Under the pieces are notes generated by a model. That model searched no databases and was not told the DNA's origin. It saw only the letters and a list, made by a program, of their open reading frames with translations. Both the position numbers and the translations under genes were made by a program. A stretch of 64,000 bases of DNA, taken from the NCBI RefSeq assembly GCF_000304335.1, contig NZ_CAJF01000021.1, positions 1 through 64,000 of the forward strand. The letters are read 5' to 3'. The DNA is from Microbacterium yannicii PS01 (lineage in GTDB: Bacteria > Actinomycetota > Actinomycetes > Actinomycetales > Microbacteriaceae). How positions within the stretch are numbered: position 1 is the stretch's first letter; each line of letters opens with the position of its first letter. Shown here piece by piece: positions 10,489 through 20,734 of this stretch.

Positions 10489-11679
10489 TCATCGCTCCGG
10501 GTCGAGCGGCTTGTGCCGGGCGTCGCCAGGCTCCTCCGGACGCGGGTCGTGATAGTTGGTCACGTCGCCGGTGTACGCCGTCTCGATACCCACGTCGACC
10601 ATGTGGCCGCTCGCCGTGGCGGGCGTGGTGTCGGTGACGCCGCCGGTGGGCCGCGGTCCCTTCGCACGGCCGGCACGGGCCATCGCGCGCTCGCTCGGCA
10701 TCTTCTTCTGACGCGGGTCGAACGCGTCGCGCAGACCGTCGCCGATGAAGTTGACGCACAGCGCGATCGCGATGATGAAGATGCCGGGCCACCAGAAGAT
10801 CCATGGCCGCGTCGAGAACGCCGCCTGGTTCTCCGAGATGATCTTGCCGAGCGACGTGTCGGGAGACTGCACGCCGAAGCCGAGGAAGCTCAGCGCCGAC
10901 TCGAGCAGGATCGCGCCGGCCATCAGCAGCGTCGCATTCACGACGATGACGCCGACGGCGTTGGGCAGGATGTGCCGGAAGATGATGCGGCGGTCGCGCG
11001 CACCCGACACCCGGGCCGCATCGACGAACTCGCGCTCACGCAGCGACAGGAACTCGCCGCGCACCAGGCGCGACATCGTGGTCCACGCGAAGAGGCCGAT
11101 GACGACGCCGAGCACGGCCGCGCCGAGGCTTCCGAATGCGTTGCCGAGCACCGAGCCGATGACGATCAGCGGGATCGTGATGATGATGTCGGTGAAGCGC
11201 ATCAGCACCGAGTCGGTCCACTTGCCGTAGTAGCCGGCGACCGCACCGATGACGACGCCGATGATCGTCGCCACGACACCGGCGATCACCATCACCATGA
11301 TCGACTGCTGCGTGCCGCGCATGACGACCGCGAAGATGTCGCGGCCGACCTCGTCCTGTCCGAAGGGGTGCTCGCCGAACTGCAGCGGCCACAGGCTCAG
11401 CGTCGGAATGCCGTTGTTCACCTTCGGCGGGATCTCGTTCCACGAGTACAGCCACCAGCCCGGGATGCGCACACCCCAGAGGTCGACTCCGACCGAGGTG
11501 AAGGCGAGGACGATGATGAACGCGAGGACGATCATCGAGACCAGCGCCGCGCGGTGCCGGAAGAAGCGCCGGCGGACGATCTGCCCCTGGCTGAGGCCCT
11601 CGGTCTCCTTCTGCTCGATCGTGATCTCGGCCAGGGCCTGAGTCTCGACGCCGGGCTCTTGTGAAGTCGTGCTGTTCAT
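10489..11679 (-). CDS. Oligopeptide ABC transporter permease (OppC type)
   Basis: 396-residue permease with a polar N-terminus, a first helix at about 45-65, a periplasmic loop (SVGVDLWGVRIPGWW), and a core of five more helices. The cytoplasmic coupling loop is recognisable (ARVSGARDRRIIFRHILPN, about residue 220). The C-terminal 70 residues are a hydrophilic tail rich in Pro, Thr and Asp, longer than usual. Its ATG follows the oppB stop by 1 nt, so the permeases are coupled. Substrate is probably peptides, inferred from the family. Confidence 0.9.
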   Translation of the reverse strand: MNSTTSQEPGVETQALAEITIEQKETEGLSQGQIVRRRFFRHRAALVSMIVLAFIIVLAFTSVGVDLWGVRIPGWWLYSWNEIPPKVNNGIPTLSLWPLQFGEHPFGQDEVGRDIFAVVMRGTQQSIMVMVIAGVVATIIGVVIGAVAGYYGKWTDSVLMRFTDIIITIPLIVIGSVLGNAFGSLGAAVLGVVIGLFAWTTMSRLVRGEFLSLREREFVDAARVSGARDRRIIFRHILPNAVGVIVVNATLLMAGAILLESALSFLGFGVQSPDTSLGKIISENQAAFSTRPWIFWWPGIFIIAIALCVNFIGDGLRDAFDPRQKKMPSERAMARAGRAKGPRPTGGVTDTTPATASGHMVDVGIETAYTGDVTNYHDPRPEEPGDARHKPLDPER

Positions 11680-11680
11680 G

Positions 11681-13198
11681 TCAGCCCACCTTGATTCTCG
11701 GGTCGAGGGCCGCGTAGACGAGGTCCGCGATGAGGTTGAAGACGACGGCGAGGGTGCCGGTCACCACGAAGAACGCCATCACCGGGTTCGGGTCGTGGGC
11801 GTCCAGGGCGGTGACGAACAGGCGCCCCATGCCCGTCCAGCCGAAGACCGTCTCGGTGATCACCGCGCCGCCGATGAGCGCGCCGATATCGAAGGCGATG
11901 ATGGTCGTGATCGGGATCAGCGCGTTGCGGAACGCGTGGCGCACGACGACCGTGCGCTGCGTCAGGCCCTTCGCCCGTGCCGTGCGGATGTAGTCCTGGT
12001 TCATGACCTCCAGCAGGCTCGCCCGCGAATACCGGGTGTAGCTGGCGAAGGAGATCAGGATGATGGCGATCGTCGGCAGCAGCAGGTGGGTGTACAGATC
12101 GATGCCCTGCACCCAGAAGTTGCCGCCGAGGCCGGGCGTCGATGCGCCGACGGTGGCGATCGGGCGGCCGCGCACGCGGCTGGAGTTGGAGTACGCCTGC
12201 CAGTACGACATGTACTTGTCGAGCGCGATGAACGAGGCCACGAGGAACCCGACGATGGCGGTCGTGCGCAGGACCGGCCCTCGGTCGGGCGCGCCCATGA
12301 ACCAGCCGATCGCACCGCTGACGACCACCGACAGCGCCGCGAGCAGCACGAAGAACCACAGCGTCATCCCGTTGAGGATGTAGTTCATCATCGGGAAGTA
12401 CAGCGCGATGCCGATGACCGCCACGATGAGAGAGGCGTACAGCGCCTTGCGGTTGCGCAGACCCGTCGAGATCGCGGTCACGCCGACCGCGATGCCGAGG
12501 GCCAGTGCCGAGTACACGACGATGCCGATGCTCGGGTCGGCGAACCACTTCGTCGCCGACAGGAACGTCAGCACCGCCGCCGTCGCCAGCGCCGAGGCAC
12601 CGAAGACGATCAGGCGCCGCTTCCACTTGCCGCCGATGATCGACATCCACAGCAGGCCGGTCACGAGGGAGATGCCGGCGATCGCGGGTATCGAGATCGT
12701 CGGGTCGCCGAGCCAGTTGTTGATCTGGATCGCGCCGTACTGCTTCAGCAGCACCGCGACCCAGAAGATCGGAAGAGAGAAGAAGAGGAACGCCAGCAGC
12801 GTGACCGAGTAGTCGAAGCCGGTGTACTGACGCAGCGCCGAGACGATGCCGACCGTGATGCCGAGGACGATCGCGACAATGGTGGCGGTGGTGACCAGCG
12901 TCAGCGTCGACGTGATCGCATTCCCCAGCAGCGCGTTGACCGGCTGATTCTGGATGCTGATTCCGAAGTCGCCGCGGAACAGGCCGCCGAGCCACAGGAA
13001 GTAGCGCAGCGGGGGCGGGACGTCGAGATTGAGAAGCTTGGTGCGAGCTTCGATGAGCTCGGCCTTGTTGGGCGCGTTGCCCTGCCTGAGGTCCTCGAGG
13101 GGATCGCCCGAGAGCGCCGTCAGGATGTACATCAGGAACGTGGCGGCGAAGAGCACGAAGATCGACGCGATCAGTCGCCGGATGATGAATGAAGCCAT
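11681..13198 (-). CDS. Oligopeptide ABC transporter permease (OppB type) with large membrane insertion
   Basis: 505 residues, against roughly 310-340 for ordinary OppB. The N-terminus (FIIRRLIASIFVLFAATFLMY), the helix around 95-160 and the C-terminal third with the coupling loop YIRTARAKGLTQRTVVVRHA are canonical. Between about residues 165 and 355 lies an extra stretch with about six hydrophobic segments. The ATG at 13198 is chosen over one six codons upstream because it starts at the conserved MASFIIRR. Long OppB proteins occur in Microbacteriaceae to my knowledge, but the role of the insertion is unknown. Confidence 0.88.
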   Translation of the reverse strand: MASFIIRRLIASIFVLFAATFLMYILTALSGDPLEDLRQGNAPNKAELIEARTKLLNLDVPPPLRYFLWLGGLFRGDFGISIQNQPVNALLGNAITSTLTLVTTATIVAIVLGITVGIVSALRQYTGFDYSVTLLAFLFFSLPIFWVAVLLKQYGAIQINNWLGDPTISIPAIAGISLVTGLLWMSIIGGKWKRRLIVFGASALATAAVLTFLSATKWFADPSIGIVVYSALALGIAVGVTAISTGLRNRKALYASLIVAVIGIALYFPMMNYILNGMTLWFFVLLAALSVVVSGAIGWFMGAPDRGPVLRTTAIVGFLVASFIALDKYMSYWQAYSNSSRVRGRPIATVGASTPGLGGNFWVQGIDLYTHLLLPTIAIILISFASYTRYSRASLLEVMNQDYIRTARAKGLTQRTVVVRHAFRNALIPITTIIAFDIGALIGGAVITETVFGWTGMGRLFVTALDAHDPNPVMAFFVVTGTLAVVFNLIADLVYAALDPRIKVG

Positions 13199-13293
13199 GG
13201 TGTGGCCGCCTGCCAATCGATCGGAGAGCGCGAGCAGGCGATCGGATCGTGTCCGGTCGCAGGCCCAGCCACTCTGAGGAGTCTAACGCGGGC

Positions 13294-13354
13294 GGGGTGC
13301 AGGCCCCAGGAGGACCTGCACCCCACCCGGTGCGCGCTCAGACGAGCGCGCACC
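13294..13354 (-). terminator. Tandem hairpins between binding protein and permease genes
   Basis: Two adjacent perfect 10-bp hairpins: GGGGTGCAGG/CCTGCACCCC (13294-13303 with 13315-13324) and GGTGCGCGCT/AGCGCGCACC (13329-13338 with 13345-13354). They lie just past the binding-protein stop and upstream of the permease start. Such an arrangement usually stabilises or partly terminates the abundant binding-protein mRNA. Confidence 0.65.
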
Positions 13355-13365
13355 GCGCTATCGGA

Positions 13366-15201
13366 TTACTCCTCCGAGCCGCCGTCGGTGACTGCCCAGT
13401 CCCATGCGTTCCAGAAGATCGTGGGAGCGATGATCGACGGGTCGATGTTCTCCACTCGATCGCTGTACGCGGTGACGCTCGGGAACTGGAAGATCGTCAC
13501 GCCGTAGAAGTCCTCCCACAGCAGGCGATCCATCTCGACCTGGAGCTCGATCTGCTTCTCCTCGTCGAACGTGCCGTTCAGCTCGGTGATGATCTCGTCA
13601 ACACGCTCGTTCGAGTAGAAGTTCATGTTGTTGATACCACCGGTGACGAACGTCGGCAGCGAGTTGGTCACACCGAGGCTGGTCGACTGCCATCCGAAGA
13701 GCGACGCGTCGTAGGCGCCGGGCGTGCCGAGCAGGCCGCCCCACTCCTCCGAGCCGCAGTCGGTCACGTTGAAGCCGGCCTGAGCGGCCGACGCCTGGAT
13801 GAGAGCGAACTCGTTCACACGACGCGGGTTGTTCGACGCGTAGAGGATGCAGACCGAGGTGTCGGTGATGCCCGACTCGGCCAGCAGCGCCTTCGCGCCC
13901 TCGATGTCGACCTCGGCGAAGTCCGCCGACGTGTTGTCGGCAGCGGCCTCGTCGTAGCCCGCTGCACCCGGGACGAACAGCTGCGAGTCGCGCAGGATGG
14001 CGTCGTCGCCGATGATCGGCTTGATCAGCGTGTCGACGATCTCCTGGCGCGGGATGACCTTCATGAAGGCCTCGCGAGCCTGAGCGTTGGAGAAGATGTT
14101 CTGCGAGTTCTTGCCCTGATCGAACTGCAGGTCGACGTGCTCGTACGTGCCCTCGAGGCCCGTCAGGACCGTGATGCCGTCGATGCCGTCGAGCGCCGTC
14201 TTGATGTCGGCGGTCGCCTGCGGGGAGATGATGTCGACCTCGCCGTTCTCCAGCGCCTGAACCGCAGCGAGCGGGTCGGGGATGAAGCGGATCGTGATCT
14301 CCTCGATGTTGGCGGCGTTCTCACCCTTGTACTCGGGGTTCGCCACGAGGGTGATGTACTGGTCGGCGACGAAGTCGCTGATCATGTACGGGCCGGTCGC
14401 AAGGTAGCGCTCCGGGTCGTCGGGGAGCTCGGTGAAGTTGAAGCCCGAGTTCCAGAAGGACGAGATCGGCGCGAGGGCCGCGGCGTCTTCGCTCTCGATG
14501 GCGTCGAGGAGAGCCTGCTTGGCCTCCTCGTTGTCCTCGATGCCGAGGGCGTTCTTGGCCACCACGTGCGCCGGAAGGGGCGACGTGAAGACGAGGTCCC
14601 AGTCGACGAAGGGCTGGTCGAAGGTCATCGTGATCGAGCGGCCGTCGTCGCCGATCTCCGGCGTCTCCGACACGAGGCCCATGCCCGACTCCGGCGTGGC
14701 GCCCGAGTCGAAGTACACGACGTCCGTCGGGAACGACTCGGTGAACTCGCCCGTGTCGGGGTCGGTGAACTCGTTCGGGTCGAAGTCCGGGGTGTCCAGG
14801 GCGCGCGACAGTGCGGCCCAGTTGAGCATGAGGTCGGCTGCGTCGACGGGCGTGCCGTCCGACCAGGTGACGTCCTCAGCGAGCGTGTACGTGACGGTGA
14901 GCGGGTCTTCGCTGACGAGCTCGTAGGTTCCGAACGACTCGTTCATCACCAGCTCGGGCGTGTTGTTGTAGTAGTTGAACCCGTCGAGCGTCAGGTAGTT
15001 GATGTTGTTGTTGGCGGTGGCGTTACCGAACGACGTGTTGCCGTTCATGGAGTAGAACGCCTGGTTCCACGCTGCGGTGATCGACGAGCCTTCGACGAGA
15101 CCGGAGTCGTCGCCGGTGTCCTCGCCACCGCCCGCGGCGCAGCCCGAGATCACCAGGGCGCCGGCTGCGGTGAGCGCCACCGCGGCCGAGATGCGCTTCA
15201 T
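13366..15201 (-). CDS. Oligopeptide ABC transporter substrate-binding lipoprotein
   Basis: 611-residue family 5 extracellular binding protein that delivers peptides to the OppBC permeases. A lipoprotein signal peptide is clear: positively charged MKR, hydrophobic core, and lipobox ISGC with the acylated Cys near residue 20, followed by a Gly/Asp/Glu linker. The acidic mature protein is typical of an exported actinobacterial lipoprotein. Starts at ATG 15201 (AGGAGG 10 nt upstream) or GTG 15207 (AGGAGG 4 nt upstream) are both possible. First gene of the opp operon. Confidence 0.92.
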   Translation of the reverse strand: MKRISAAVALTAAGALVISGCAAGGGEDTGDDSGLVEGSSITAAWNQAFYSMNGNTSFGNATANNNINYLTLDGFNYYNNTPELVMNESFGTYELVSEDPLTVTYTLAEDVTWSDGTPVDAADLMLNWAALSRALDTPDFDPNEFTDPDTGEFTESFPTDVVYFDSGATPESGMGLVSETPEIGDDGRSITMTFDQPFVDWDLVFTSPLPAHVVAKNALGIEDNEEAKQALLDAIESEDAAALAPISSFWNSGFNFTELPDDPERYLATGPYMISDFVADQYITLVANPEYKGENAANIEEITIRFIPDPLAAVQALENGEVDIISPQATADIKTALDGIDGITVLTGLEGTYEHVDLQFDQGKNSQNIFSNAQAREAFMKVIPRQEIVDTLIKPIIGDDAILRDSQLFVPGAAGYDEAAADNTSADFAEVDIEGAKALLAESGITDTSVCILYASNNPRRVNEFALIQASAAQAGFNVTDCGSEEWGGLLGTPGAYDASLFGWQSTSLGVTNSLPTFVTGGINNMNFYSNERVDEIITELNGTFDEEKQIELQVEMDRLLWEDFYGVTIFQFPSVTAYSDRVENIDPSIIAPTIFWNAWDWAVTDGGSEE

Positions 15202-15272
15202 TCTCACTGTTCCTCCTGTGCAGGGTAATGCGCACACGTCGAGCGAAGGCCGGACGGGGCGCGGATGGGAAA

Positions 15273-15301
15273 ACCATAAGCACCGCATGTGAGATGGTCA
15301 A
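15273..15301 (-). promoter_or_regulatory. Promoter of the oligopeptide transporter operon
   Basis: On the minus strand, -35 TTGACC (15296-15301) and -10 TATGGT (15273-15278) are separated by 17 bp, a near-consensus housekeeping promoter in an AT-rich patch. It leaves a leader of about 60 nt before the binding-protein start. Confidence 0.7.
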
Positions 15302-15365
15302 AACGATGGACGAAAACGTTACAGAGCCTTAACTCAAGCGACCCGAAGTGTGGCAATCTGACAAG

Positions 15366-16217
15366 ATGACCGCGCCGGAGGAGCTGGGAGAGCGCTCGGG
15401 GCGTACCCTCGTTGCACCGTCCGCGCGCTACGAGCGCCGGCGCCTGACCTGGGAAATCTGGATCGTCCTCGCCGTCACCGTCGGGCAGTCGGCGCTCTAC
15501 TCGGTCGTCGCCCTCGTCCGGCGTCTGCTGGCCCCGGTCCCGCTGGGCTCTCAGCAGACGCAGGTGAACCCGCCGCGCGATGACCAGGCGCTGTGGGACA
15601 TCCTCTATCAGCTTCTCTCGGTGTTCTTCGGACTCGCGCTGGTGGCGCTCGTCGTCTACCTGCTGTGGGAACCCGGGGGCAGCGCGCTGCGGCGGATCGG
15701 GCTGGATTTCACCCGATTCGGCGGCGATGCGGGTCGCGGCATCCTTCTCGCCGCTGTCATCGGCGTGCCGGGCCTCGCGCTCTACGCGGCGGGGCGGGCT
15801 CTCGGAGTGACGGTGGCCGTCGTCGCCTCTCCTCTGGATGCCGCGTGGTGGACGGTTCCCCTGCTCGTGCTGGCGGCGCTGCGCGCCGGCCTCACCGAAG
15901 AGGTCATCTTCATCGGCTATCTGTTCGACCGTCTCCGCCGGTTCGGGTGGAACTGGTGGGCGATCATCCTCTCGACCGCCGCGCTGCGTGGCGCGTACCA
16001 CGCCTATCAGGGCATCGGTGCGATCATCGGGAACTTCGCGATGGGGGTCGTGTTCGGCTGGTGCTACAAGCGGTGGGGGCGCGTCATGCCGCTGGTCATC
16101 GCCCACACCGTCCTCGACATCGTCGCGTTCGTCGGGTATCCGCTGGCCGCGGCCCTGTGGCCCGGCGTCTTCGCGCCGCTTCCCACCCCGACCCCCTCGC
16201 CGGCCTCGACGGAGTGA
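15366..16217 (+). CDS. CPBP-family intramembrane protein with altered protease motifs
   Basis: 283-residue polytopic membrane protein related to the Abi/CPBP (Rce1-like) intramembrane proteases. Motif 1 has the Glu pair E178-E179, but the Arg expected four residues after the second Glu is Ile183. Motif 2 keeps His (GAYH, H212). Motif 3 is HTVLD (H247, D251). So the metal-type residues are present but the conserved Arg is missing. The ATG at 15366 is 6 nt after CAATCT, a weak -10, so it may be leaderless. Divergent from the opp operon. Substrate unknown. Confidence 0.8.
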   Translation: MTAPEELGERSGRTLVAPSARYERRRLTWEIWIVLAVTVGQSALYSVVALVRRLLAPVPLGSQQTQVNPPRDDQALWDILYQLLSVFFGLALVALVVYLLWEPGGSALRRIGLDFTRFGGDAGRGILLAAVIGVPGLALYAAGRALGVTVAVVASPLDAAWWTVPLLVLAALRAGLTEEVIFIGYLFDRLRRFGWNWWAIILSTAALRGAYHAYQGIGAIIGNFAMGVVFGWCYKRWGRVMPLVIAHTVLDIVAFVGYPLAAALWPGVFAPLPTPTPSPASTE

Positions 16218-16247
16218 GGGGATGCCGGCGTTCCGGCATCCCCTCAC
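16214..16247. terminator. Bidirectional terminator between the CPBP gene and gcvP
   Basis: Perfect 15-bp stem (16214-16228 with 16233-16247, GTGAGGGGATGCCGG) with a CGTT loop, overlapping the CPBP-gene stop codon, between convergent genes. Confidence 0.8.
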
Positions 16248-16257
16248 CCCGGTCCGG

Positions 16258-19167
16258 TCAGGCGAACGCCTCGATCGGCGGGCAGGCGCACACCAGGTTG
16301 CGGTCGCCGTACGCCTGGTCGATGCGTCGGACCGGCGGCCAGTACTTCGTACGGACGAGGGTGTGGACCGGGTAGACGGCTGTCTCGCGCGAGTACGGGT
16401 GCTCCCACTCTCCGGACACCACCGTCTCGGCGGTGTGCGGAGCATGTACGAGCGGGTTGTCGGCGGCCGGCCACTCCCCCGAGGCGACACGGTCGGCTTC
16501 GGCCTTGATCGCGATCATCGCTTCGATGAAGCGCTCGATCTCGGCGAGATCCTCGGACTCGGTCGGCTCGACCATGAGCGTGCCCGCGACCGGGAACGAC
16601 ATCGTCGGCGCGTGAAAGCCGTAGTCGATCAGGCGCTTGGCGACGTCGTCCACGGTCACGCCCGTGGCTTCGCGCAGCGGCCGCAGGTCGAGGATGCACT
16701 CGTGGGCGACGAGCCCGTCCTCGCCGGTGTACAGCACCGGGTAGTGCTCGCGCAGTCGAGCGGCGATGTAGTTCGCCGAGAGGACTGCCGCCGCCGTCGC
16801 CTCGCGCAGGCCTTCGGCGCCCATCATCCGCACGTACGCCCACGAGATCGGGAGGATGCCGGCGGAGCCGTGCGGCGCCGCCGAGACGGGTCCCCCATCG
16901 AAGACTCCCCCGGCGTGGTCGGCGCGCTGCGAGAACGGATGCGAGGGAAGATACGGGGCCAGATGAGCCTTGGCCGCGACCGGCCCCACTCCCGGACCGC
17001 CGCCGCCGTGCGGGATGGCGAAGGTCTTGTGCAGGTTCAGGTGCGACACGTCGCCCCCCAGGTCGCCGAAGCGGGCATAGCCGAGCAGCGCGTTGAGGTT
17101 CGCTCCGTCGATGTACACCTGCCCGCCGGCGTCGTGCACGGCCTGGGTGATCTCGAGCACGTCGTGCTCGTACACGCCGTGGGTCGACGGATAGGTGATC
17201 ATGAGGGCGGCGAGGGCGGTGGCGTGGACCCGGATCTTGGCGCGCAGGTCGTCGAGGTCGACGTTCCCGGCCTCGTCGCAGGCCACGACGACCACGCTCA
17301 TCCCGGCCAGCACCGCCGACGCGGCGTTGGTTCCGTGGGCGGAGGAGGGGATCAGGCACACCGTCCGCTCCAGCTCTCCGTTGGCCCGGTGGTAGCCGCG
17401 GATCGCCATGAGGCCGGCGAGCTCGCCCTGCGAGCCGGCGTTCGGCTGCAGCGACACGGCGTCGTACCCGGTGACATCGGCGAGCCACACCTCGAGCTGC
17501 TCGATGAGCGCGAGATAGCCGTGCACGTCGGCCTCGGGCGCGAAGGGGTGCACGCGCGCGAACTCCGGCCACGACACCGCCGCCATCTCGGTCGCGGCGT
17601 TGAGCTTCATGGTGCAGGACCCGAGCGGGATCATGCCGCGATCGAGCGCGTAGTCGCGGTCCGACAGCTGCTTGAGATACCGCATCATCGCCGTCTCCGA
17701 GCGATGGGTGTTGAACACGGGGTGGGTGAGGAACTCCTCGGAGCGCCGAAGGGAGGCGGATACCCCCGCGAGCGGCTCCGCCTCGGCGAAGCCGAGCGTG
17801 CGCTCGCCCTGCTCGCCCGCGCCCAGGAACTCGCCCTCGGGGAGACCGAACGCCCACGCGACGGCGGCCAGGTCGTCGGCCGTTGTTGTCTCGTCGACCG
17901 AGACCCCGACCGTCGCGTCGTCGGCCCAGAAGAGCTGGTAGCCCCGCTCCCGGGCACGCTCGATCACGCGACGCGACGGACCGGGGGTGGTGACCCGGAT
18001 GGTGTCGAAGAACGAGTCCGTCGCCAGCGAGAGACCATACGAGCGCAGGCGGGCCGCGAGCGCCTCGGCCTTGCGGGCCACTCCCGTCGCGATCTCGCGC
18101 AGTCCGTCAGGTCCGTGGTACACCGCGTACATCGAGGCCATGACAGCCAGCAGCACCTGCGAGGTGCAGATGTTCGAGGTCGCCTTCTCGCGACGGATGT
18201 GCTGCTCGCGCGTCTGGAGCGCAAGGCGGTATGCCGGGTGGCCCGCCGCATCCTGCGAGACGCCGACCAGACGGCCGGGCAGCTGTCGTTCGAGACCCTG
18301 GCGCACCGCCATGTACCCCGCGTGCGGTCCGCCGAAGCCCAGCGGCACGCCGAAGCGCTGCGTGGTGCCGACCGCGACGTCGGCGCCGAACGATCCCGGG
18401 GACCGCAGCAGCGTGAGCGCGAGCAGGTCGGCGGCGACGACGACGAGAGCTCCCGCGACGTGCGCCGCATCCACGACGCCCGCCGGGTCCCACACGCGTC
18501 CCGAGGCGCCCGGGTACTGGACGAGCACCCCGAAGGGGTCGACGGGGTCACCGGCTGCGTCGACGAAGGGCGCGCCGTTCGCGAGGTCGAGCTCGACGAC
18601 CTCGATCCCGACGGCGGCTGCGCGATGCGCGAGCAGCGCCTTCGTCTGCGGCAGCGCGTCGGCGTCGACCGCGAACACGTTCGAGCCCGCCTTCGAGGCC
18701 CGACGTGCCACCAGCATGCCTTCGACCACCGCGGTCGACTCGTCGAGCATCGACGCGTTCGCGGTGCTGAGCCCGGTCAGATCGGTGACCATCGTCTGGA
18801 AGTTGATGAGCGCCTCGAGGCGGCCCTGCGAGATCTCCGGCTGGTACGGCGTGTAGGCGGTGTACCAGGAGGGATTCTCGAGGACGTTGCGTGCGATGAC
18901 GGACGGCGTCACGGTGTCGTAGTAGCCGAGCCCGATCATCGGCCGGGCGACGCGATTCTGCGAGGCCAGCACCCGCAGCTCCGCGAGCGCCTCGGCCTCG
19001 GTCGCAGCGGGAGGGATGTGCCCCGTCGCTCCCGCGGCGGACTGGATGGATGCCGGCACCGCCGCCCGCACGAGGGCGTCGACCGAGTCGTAGCCCAGCG
19101 TGTGCAGCATCGTGCGCTGGGCTGCGGCATCCGTCCCGATGTGGCGGTCCGCGAAACGGCCCGTCAC
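16258..19167 (-). CDS. gcvP: Glycine dehydrogenase (decarboxylating), P protein
   Basis: 969-residue P protein of the glycine cleavage system. It decarboxylates glycine with PLP and transfers the aminomethyl group to lipoyl-GcvH. The PLP lysine lies in [16 protein letters not shown] (K714). The fused alpha-beta form of nearly 1000 residues is complete. The GTG start (19165-19167) overlaps the gcvH stop in a GTGA arrangement, indicating coupled translation; sequence upstream in this frame is the gcvH shadow. Last gene of gcvT-gcvH-gcvP under the glycine riboswitch. Confidence 0.96.
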   Translation of the reverse strand: MTGRFADRHIGTDAAAQRTMLHTLGYDSVDALVRAAVPASIQSAAGATGHIPPAATEAEALAELRVLASQNRVARPMIGLGYYDTVTPSVIARNVLENPSWYTAYTPYQPEISQGRLEALINFQTMVTDLTGLSTANASMLDESTAVVEGMLVARRASKAGSNVFAVDADALPQTKALLAHRAAAVGIEVVELDLANGAPFVDAAGDPVDPFGVLVQYPGASGRVWDPAGVVDAAHVAGALVVVAADLLALTLLRSPGSFGADVAVGTTQRFGVPLGFGGPHAGYMAVRQGLERQLPGRLVGVSQDAAGHPAYRLALQTREQHIRREKATSNICTSQVLLAVMASMYAVYHGPDGLREIATGVARKAEALAARLRSYGLSLATDSFFDTIRVTTPGPSRRVIERARERGYQLFWADDATVGVSVDETTTADDLAAVAWAFGLPEGEFLGAGEQGERTLGFAEAEPLAGVSASLRRSEEFLTHPVFNTHRSETAMMRYLKQLSDRDYALDRGMIPLGSCTMKLNAATEMAAVSWPEFARVHPFAPEADVHGYLALIEQLEVWLADVTGYDAVSLQPNAGSQGELAGLMAIRGYHRANGELERTVCLIPSSAHGTNAASAVLAGMSVVVVACDEAGNVDLDDLRAKIRVHATALAALMITYPSTHGVYEHDVLEITQAVHDAGGQVYIDGANLNALLGYARFGDLGGDVSHLNLHKTFAIPHGGGGPGVGPVAAKAHLAPYLPSHPFSQRADHAGGVFDGGPVSAAPHGSAGILPISWAYVRMMGAEGLREATAAAVLSANYIAARLREHYPVLYTGEDGLVAHECILDLRPLREATGVTVDDVAKRLIDYGFHAPTMSFPVAGTLMVEPTESEDLAEIERFIEAMIAIKAEADRVASGEWPAADNPLVHAPHTAETVVSGEWEHPYSRETAVYPVHTLVRTKYWPPVRRIDQAYGDRNLVCACPPIEAFA

Positions 19168-19547
19168 TGCCCACCGCCGGTGAGGGCGAGGTAGGCGTCG
19201 CGGTCGAGGAGGTCGCCCAGAGCCGACGTGTCGACGCGCAGCTTCACGAGCCAGCCGTCGCCGAACGGATCGGCGTTCACGAGCGACGGGTCGTCGACGA
19301 CGGCGTCGTTGGCCTCGAGGACCTCGCCGGTCAGCGGGGCGTAGAGCTCGCCCACCGACTTCGTCGACTCGATCTCTCCCACGACGGCGGCCGCGGTGAC
19401 GGTGCTGCCCACGCTGGGCAGCTCCACGAAGACGACGTCGCCCAGCTTGTCGGCGGCGTAGTCGGTGATCCCCACCGTCGCGATGTCGCCCTCGAAGGCG
19501 ATCCACTCGTGCTCGGCGGTGTACTTGAGGCTGCTGAGGTCGGTCAC
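19164..19547 (-). CDS. gcvH: Glycine cleavage system H protein
   Basis: 127-residue lipoyl carrier that shuttles the aminomethyl intermediate between GcvP, GcvT and the L protein. The lipoylated lysine is K63 in [14 protein letters not shown]. The GTG start at 19545-19547 overlaps the gcvT stop (GTGA) and has an AGGAGG sequence about 6 nt before it, inside the end of gcvT. The L protein gene is not in this window. Confidence 0.95.
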   Translation of the reverse strand: MTDLSSLKYTAEHEWIAFEGDIATVGITDYAADKLGDVVFVELPSVGSTVTAAAVVGEIESTKSVGELYAPLTGEVLEANDAVVDDPSLVNADPFGDGWLVKLRVDTSALGDLLDRDAYLALTGGGQ

Positions 19548-20680
19548 TTTTTCCTCCTGTAGAAGGGCAGGGTCGTCACGGTGGCGGGAATGCGGGTGCC
19601 GCGGACATCGATGAACAGCGGCGAGCCGGCGGCGACCGCAGCGGGCGAGACCATGCCCATCGCGATCGGATGCCCGAGCGTCGGGCTGAGTGCGCCGCTG
19701 GTGATCTCGCCGACCGGGGTACCCCCGTCGGCGGCGTCGAAGACGGCGTAGCCGGCACGGCCGGCACGCCGGCCCTCCGAGACCAGGCCGACGAGCACGG
19801 GGGCGTCGTCGGCGGCGGCGGCGAGGCCGGCTCTGCCGACGAAGTCGTCCTTGTCGGTGGCGACGACGCGATCGAGCCCGGCCTGGGCGGGCACGACATC
19901 CAAGGTCAGCTCGTGACCGTACAGCGGCATCCCCGCTTCGAGGCGCAGGGTGTCGCGCGCGGCCAGGCCTGCCGGGACCAGTCCGTGCGGAGCGCCTGCG
20001 GACAGCAGTGCGTCCCACAGTGCCGTCGCCTTCTGGTTCGGCACGAGCAGCTCGAAGCCGTCCTCTCCGGTGTACCCGGTGCGGGCGATGAGCAGCGGCT
20101 CCCCCTCGTACAGCGCGGATGCCCAGGCGTAGTACCCCAGGTCGGCGAGCGACGGCGAGACGTCGGAGAGGCCGGGGGTCGCCTCGACGACCGCCTGCGC
20201 GGACGGTCCCTGCACGGCGACGAGCGCGAAGTCGTCGGTCAGGTCTTCGACGGTCGCCGAGAATCGCGAGGAGCGCTGCGAGAGCGCTCGAGCCACGGCG
20301 TCCCGGTTTCCGGCGTTCGCGATCACGAGGAAGCGCTCGTCCGCGAGGCGGTACACGATGACATCGTCGATGATGCCTCCGGATTCGGCGAGCACGAGCG
20401 AGTACTTCGCCTTGCCCGCGCGCATCGTCGAGATCCGGCCCGCGAGGGCGTGATCGAGAAAGGCCGGCGCGTCGTGACCGGTCACCTGGAGCTCCGCCAT
20501 GTGCGAGATGTCGAACAGGCCTGCCGCGGAGCGGACCGCGTGGTGCTCGGCGAGATCCGAGGTGTAGCGGACCGGCATCAGCCATCCGCCGAAGTCGGTG
20601 AACGAGGCGCCGAGCGCCTCATGCCGGTCGTGCAGCACGGTCGTGCGCGGAGCGGAGAGCGGATCGGCGGATGCTGTCAT
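19544..20680 (-). CDS. gcvT: Aminomethyltransferase, glycine cleavage T protein
   Basis: 378-residue tetrahydrofolate-dependent T protein that releases ammonia and forms methylene-tetrahydrofolate. N-terminal [17 protein letters not shown] and the internal [12 protein letters not shown] segment are characteristic of the folate-binding domain. The ATG at 20680 follows GGGAGAA and lies about 55 nt downstream of the tandem glycine riboswitch, so expression is probably switched on by glycine. First gene of the operon. Confidence 0.95.
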   Translation of the reverse strand: MTASADPLSAPRTTVLHDRHEALGASFTDFGGWLMPVRYTSDLAEHHAVRSAAGLFDISHMAELQVTGHDAPAFLDHALAGRISTMRAGKAKYSLVLAESGGIIDDVIVYRLADERFLVIANAGNRDAVARALSQRSSRFSATVEDLTDDFALVAVQGPSAQAVVEATPGLSDVSPSLADLGYYAWASALYEGEPLLIARTGYTGEDGFELLVPNQKATALWDALLSAGAPHGLVPAGLAARDTLRLEAGMPLYGHELTLDVVPAQAGLDRVVATDKDDFVGRAGLAAAADDAPVLVGLVSEGRRAGRAGYAVFDAADGGTPVGEITSGALSPTLGHPIAMGMVSPAAVAAGSPLFIDVRGTRIPATVTTLPFYRRKK

Positions 20681-20734
20681 GAGTTCTCCCGTGGGCGGGC
20701 AGGCGTCGGTCGGCGCCTGTGAACTCCCCCTCTG

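Noticed and set aside
15838..19194. Very long plus-strand open frame opposite gcvP
   Set aside because: Antisense shadow with Arg/His/Asp-rich nonsense; gcvP with all motifs occupies the same DNA.
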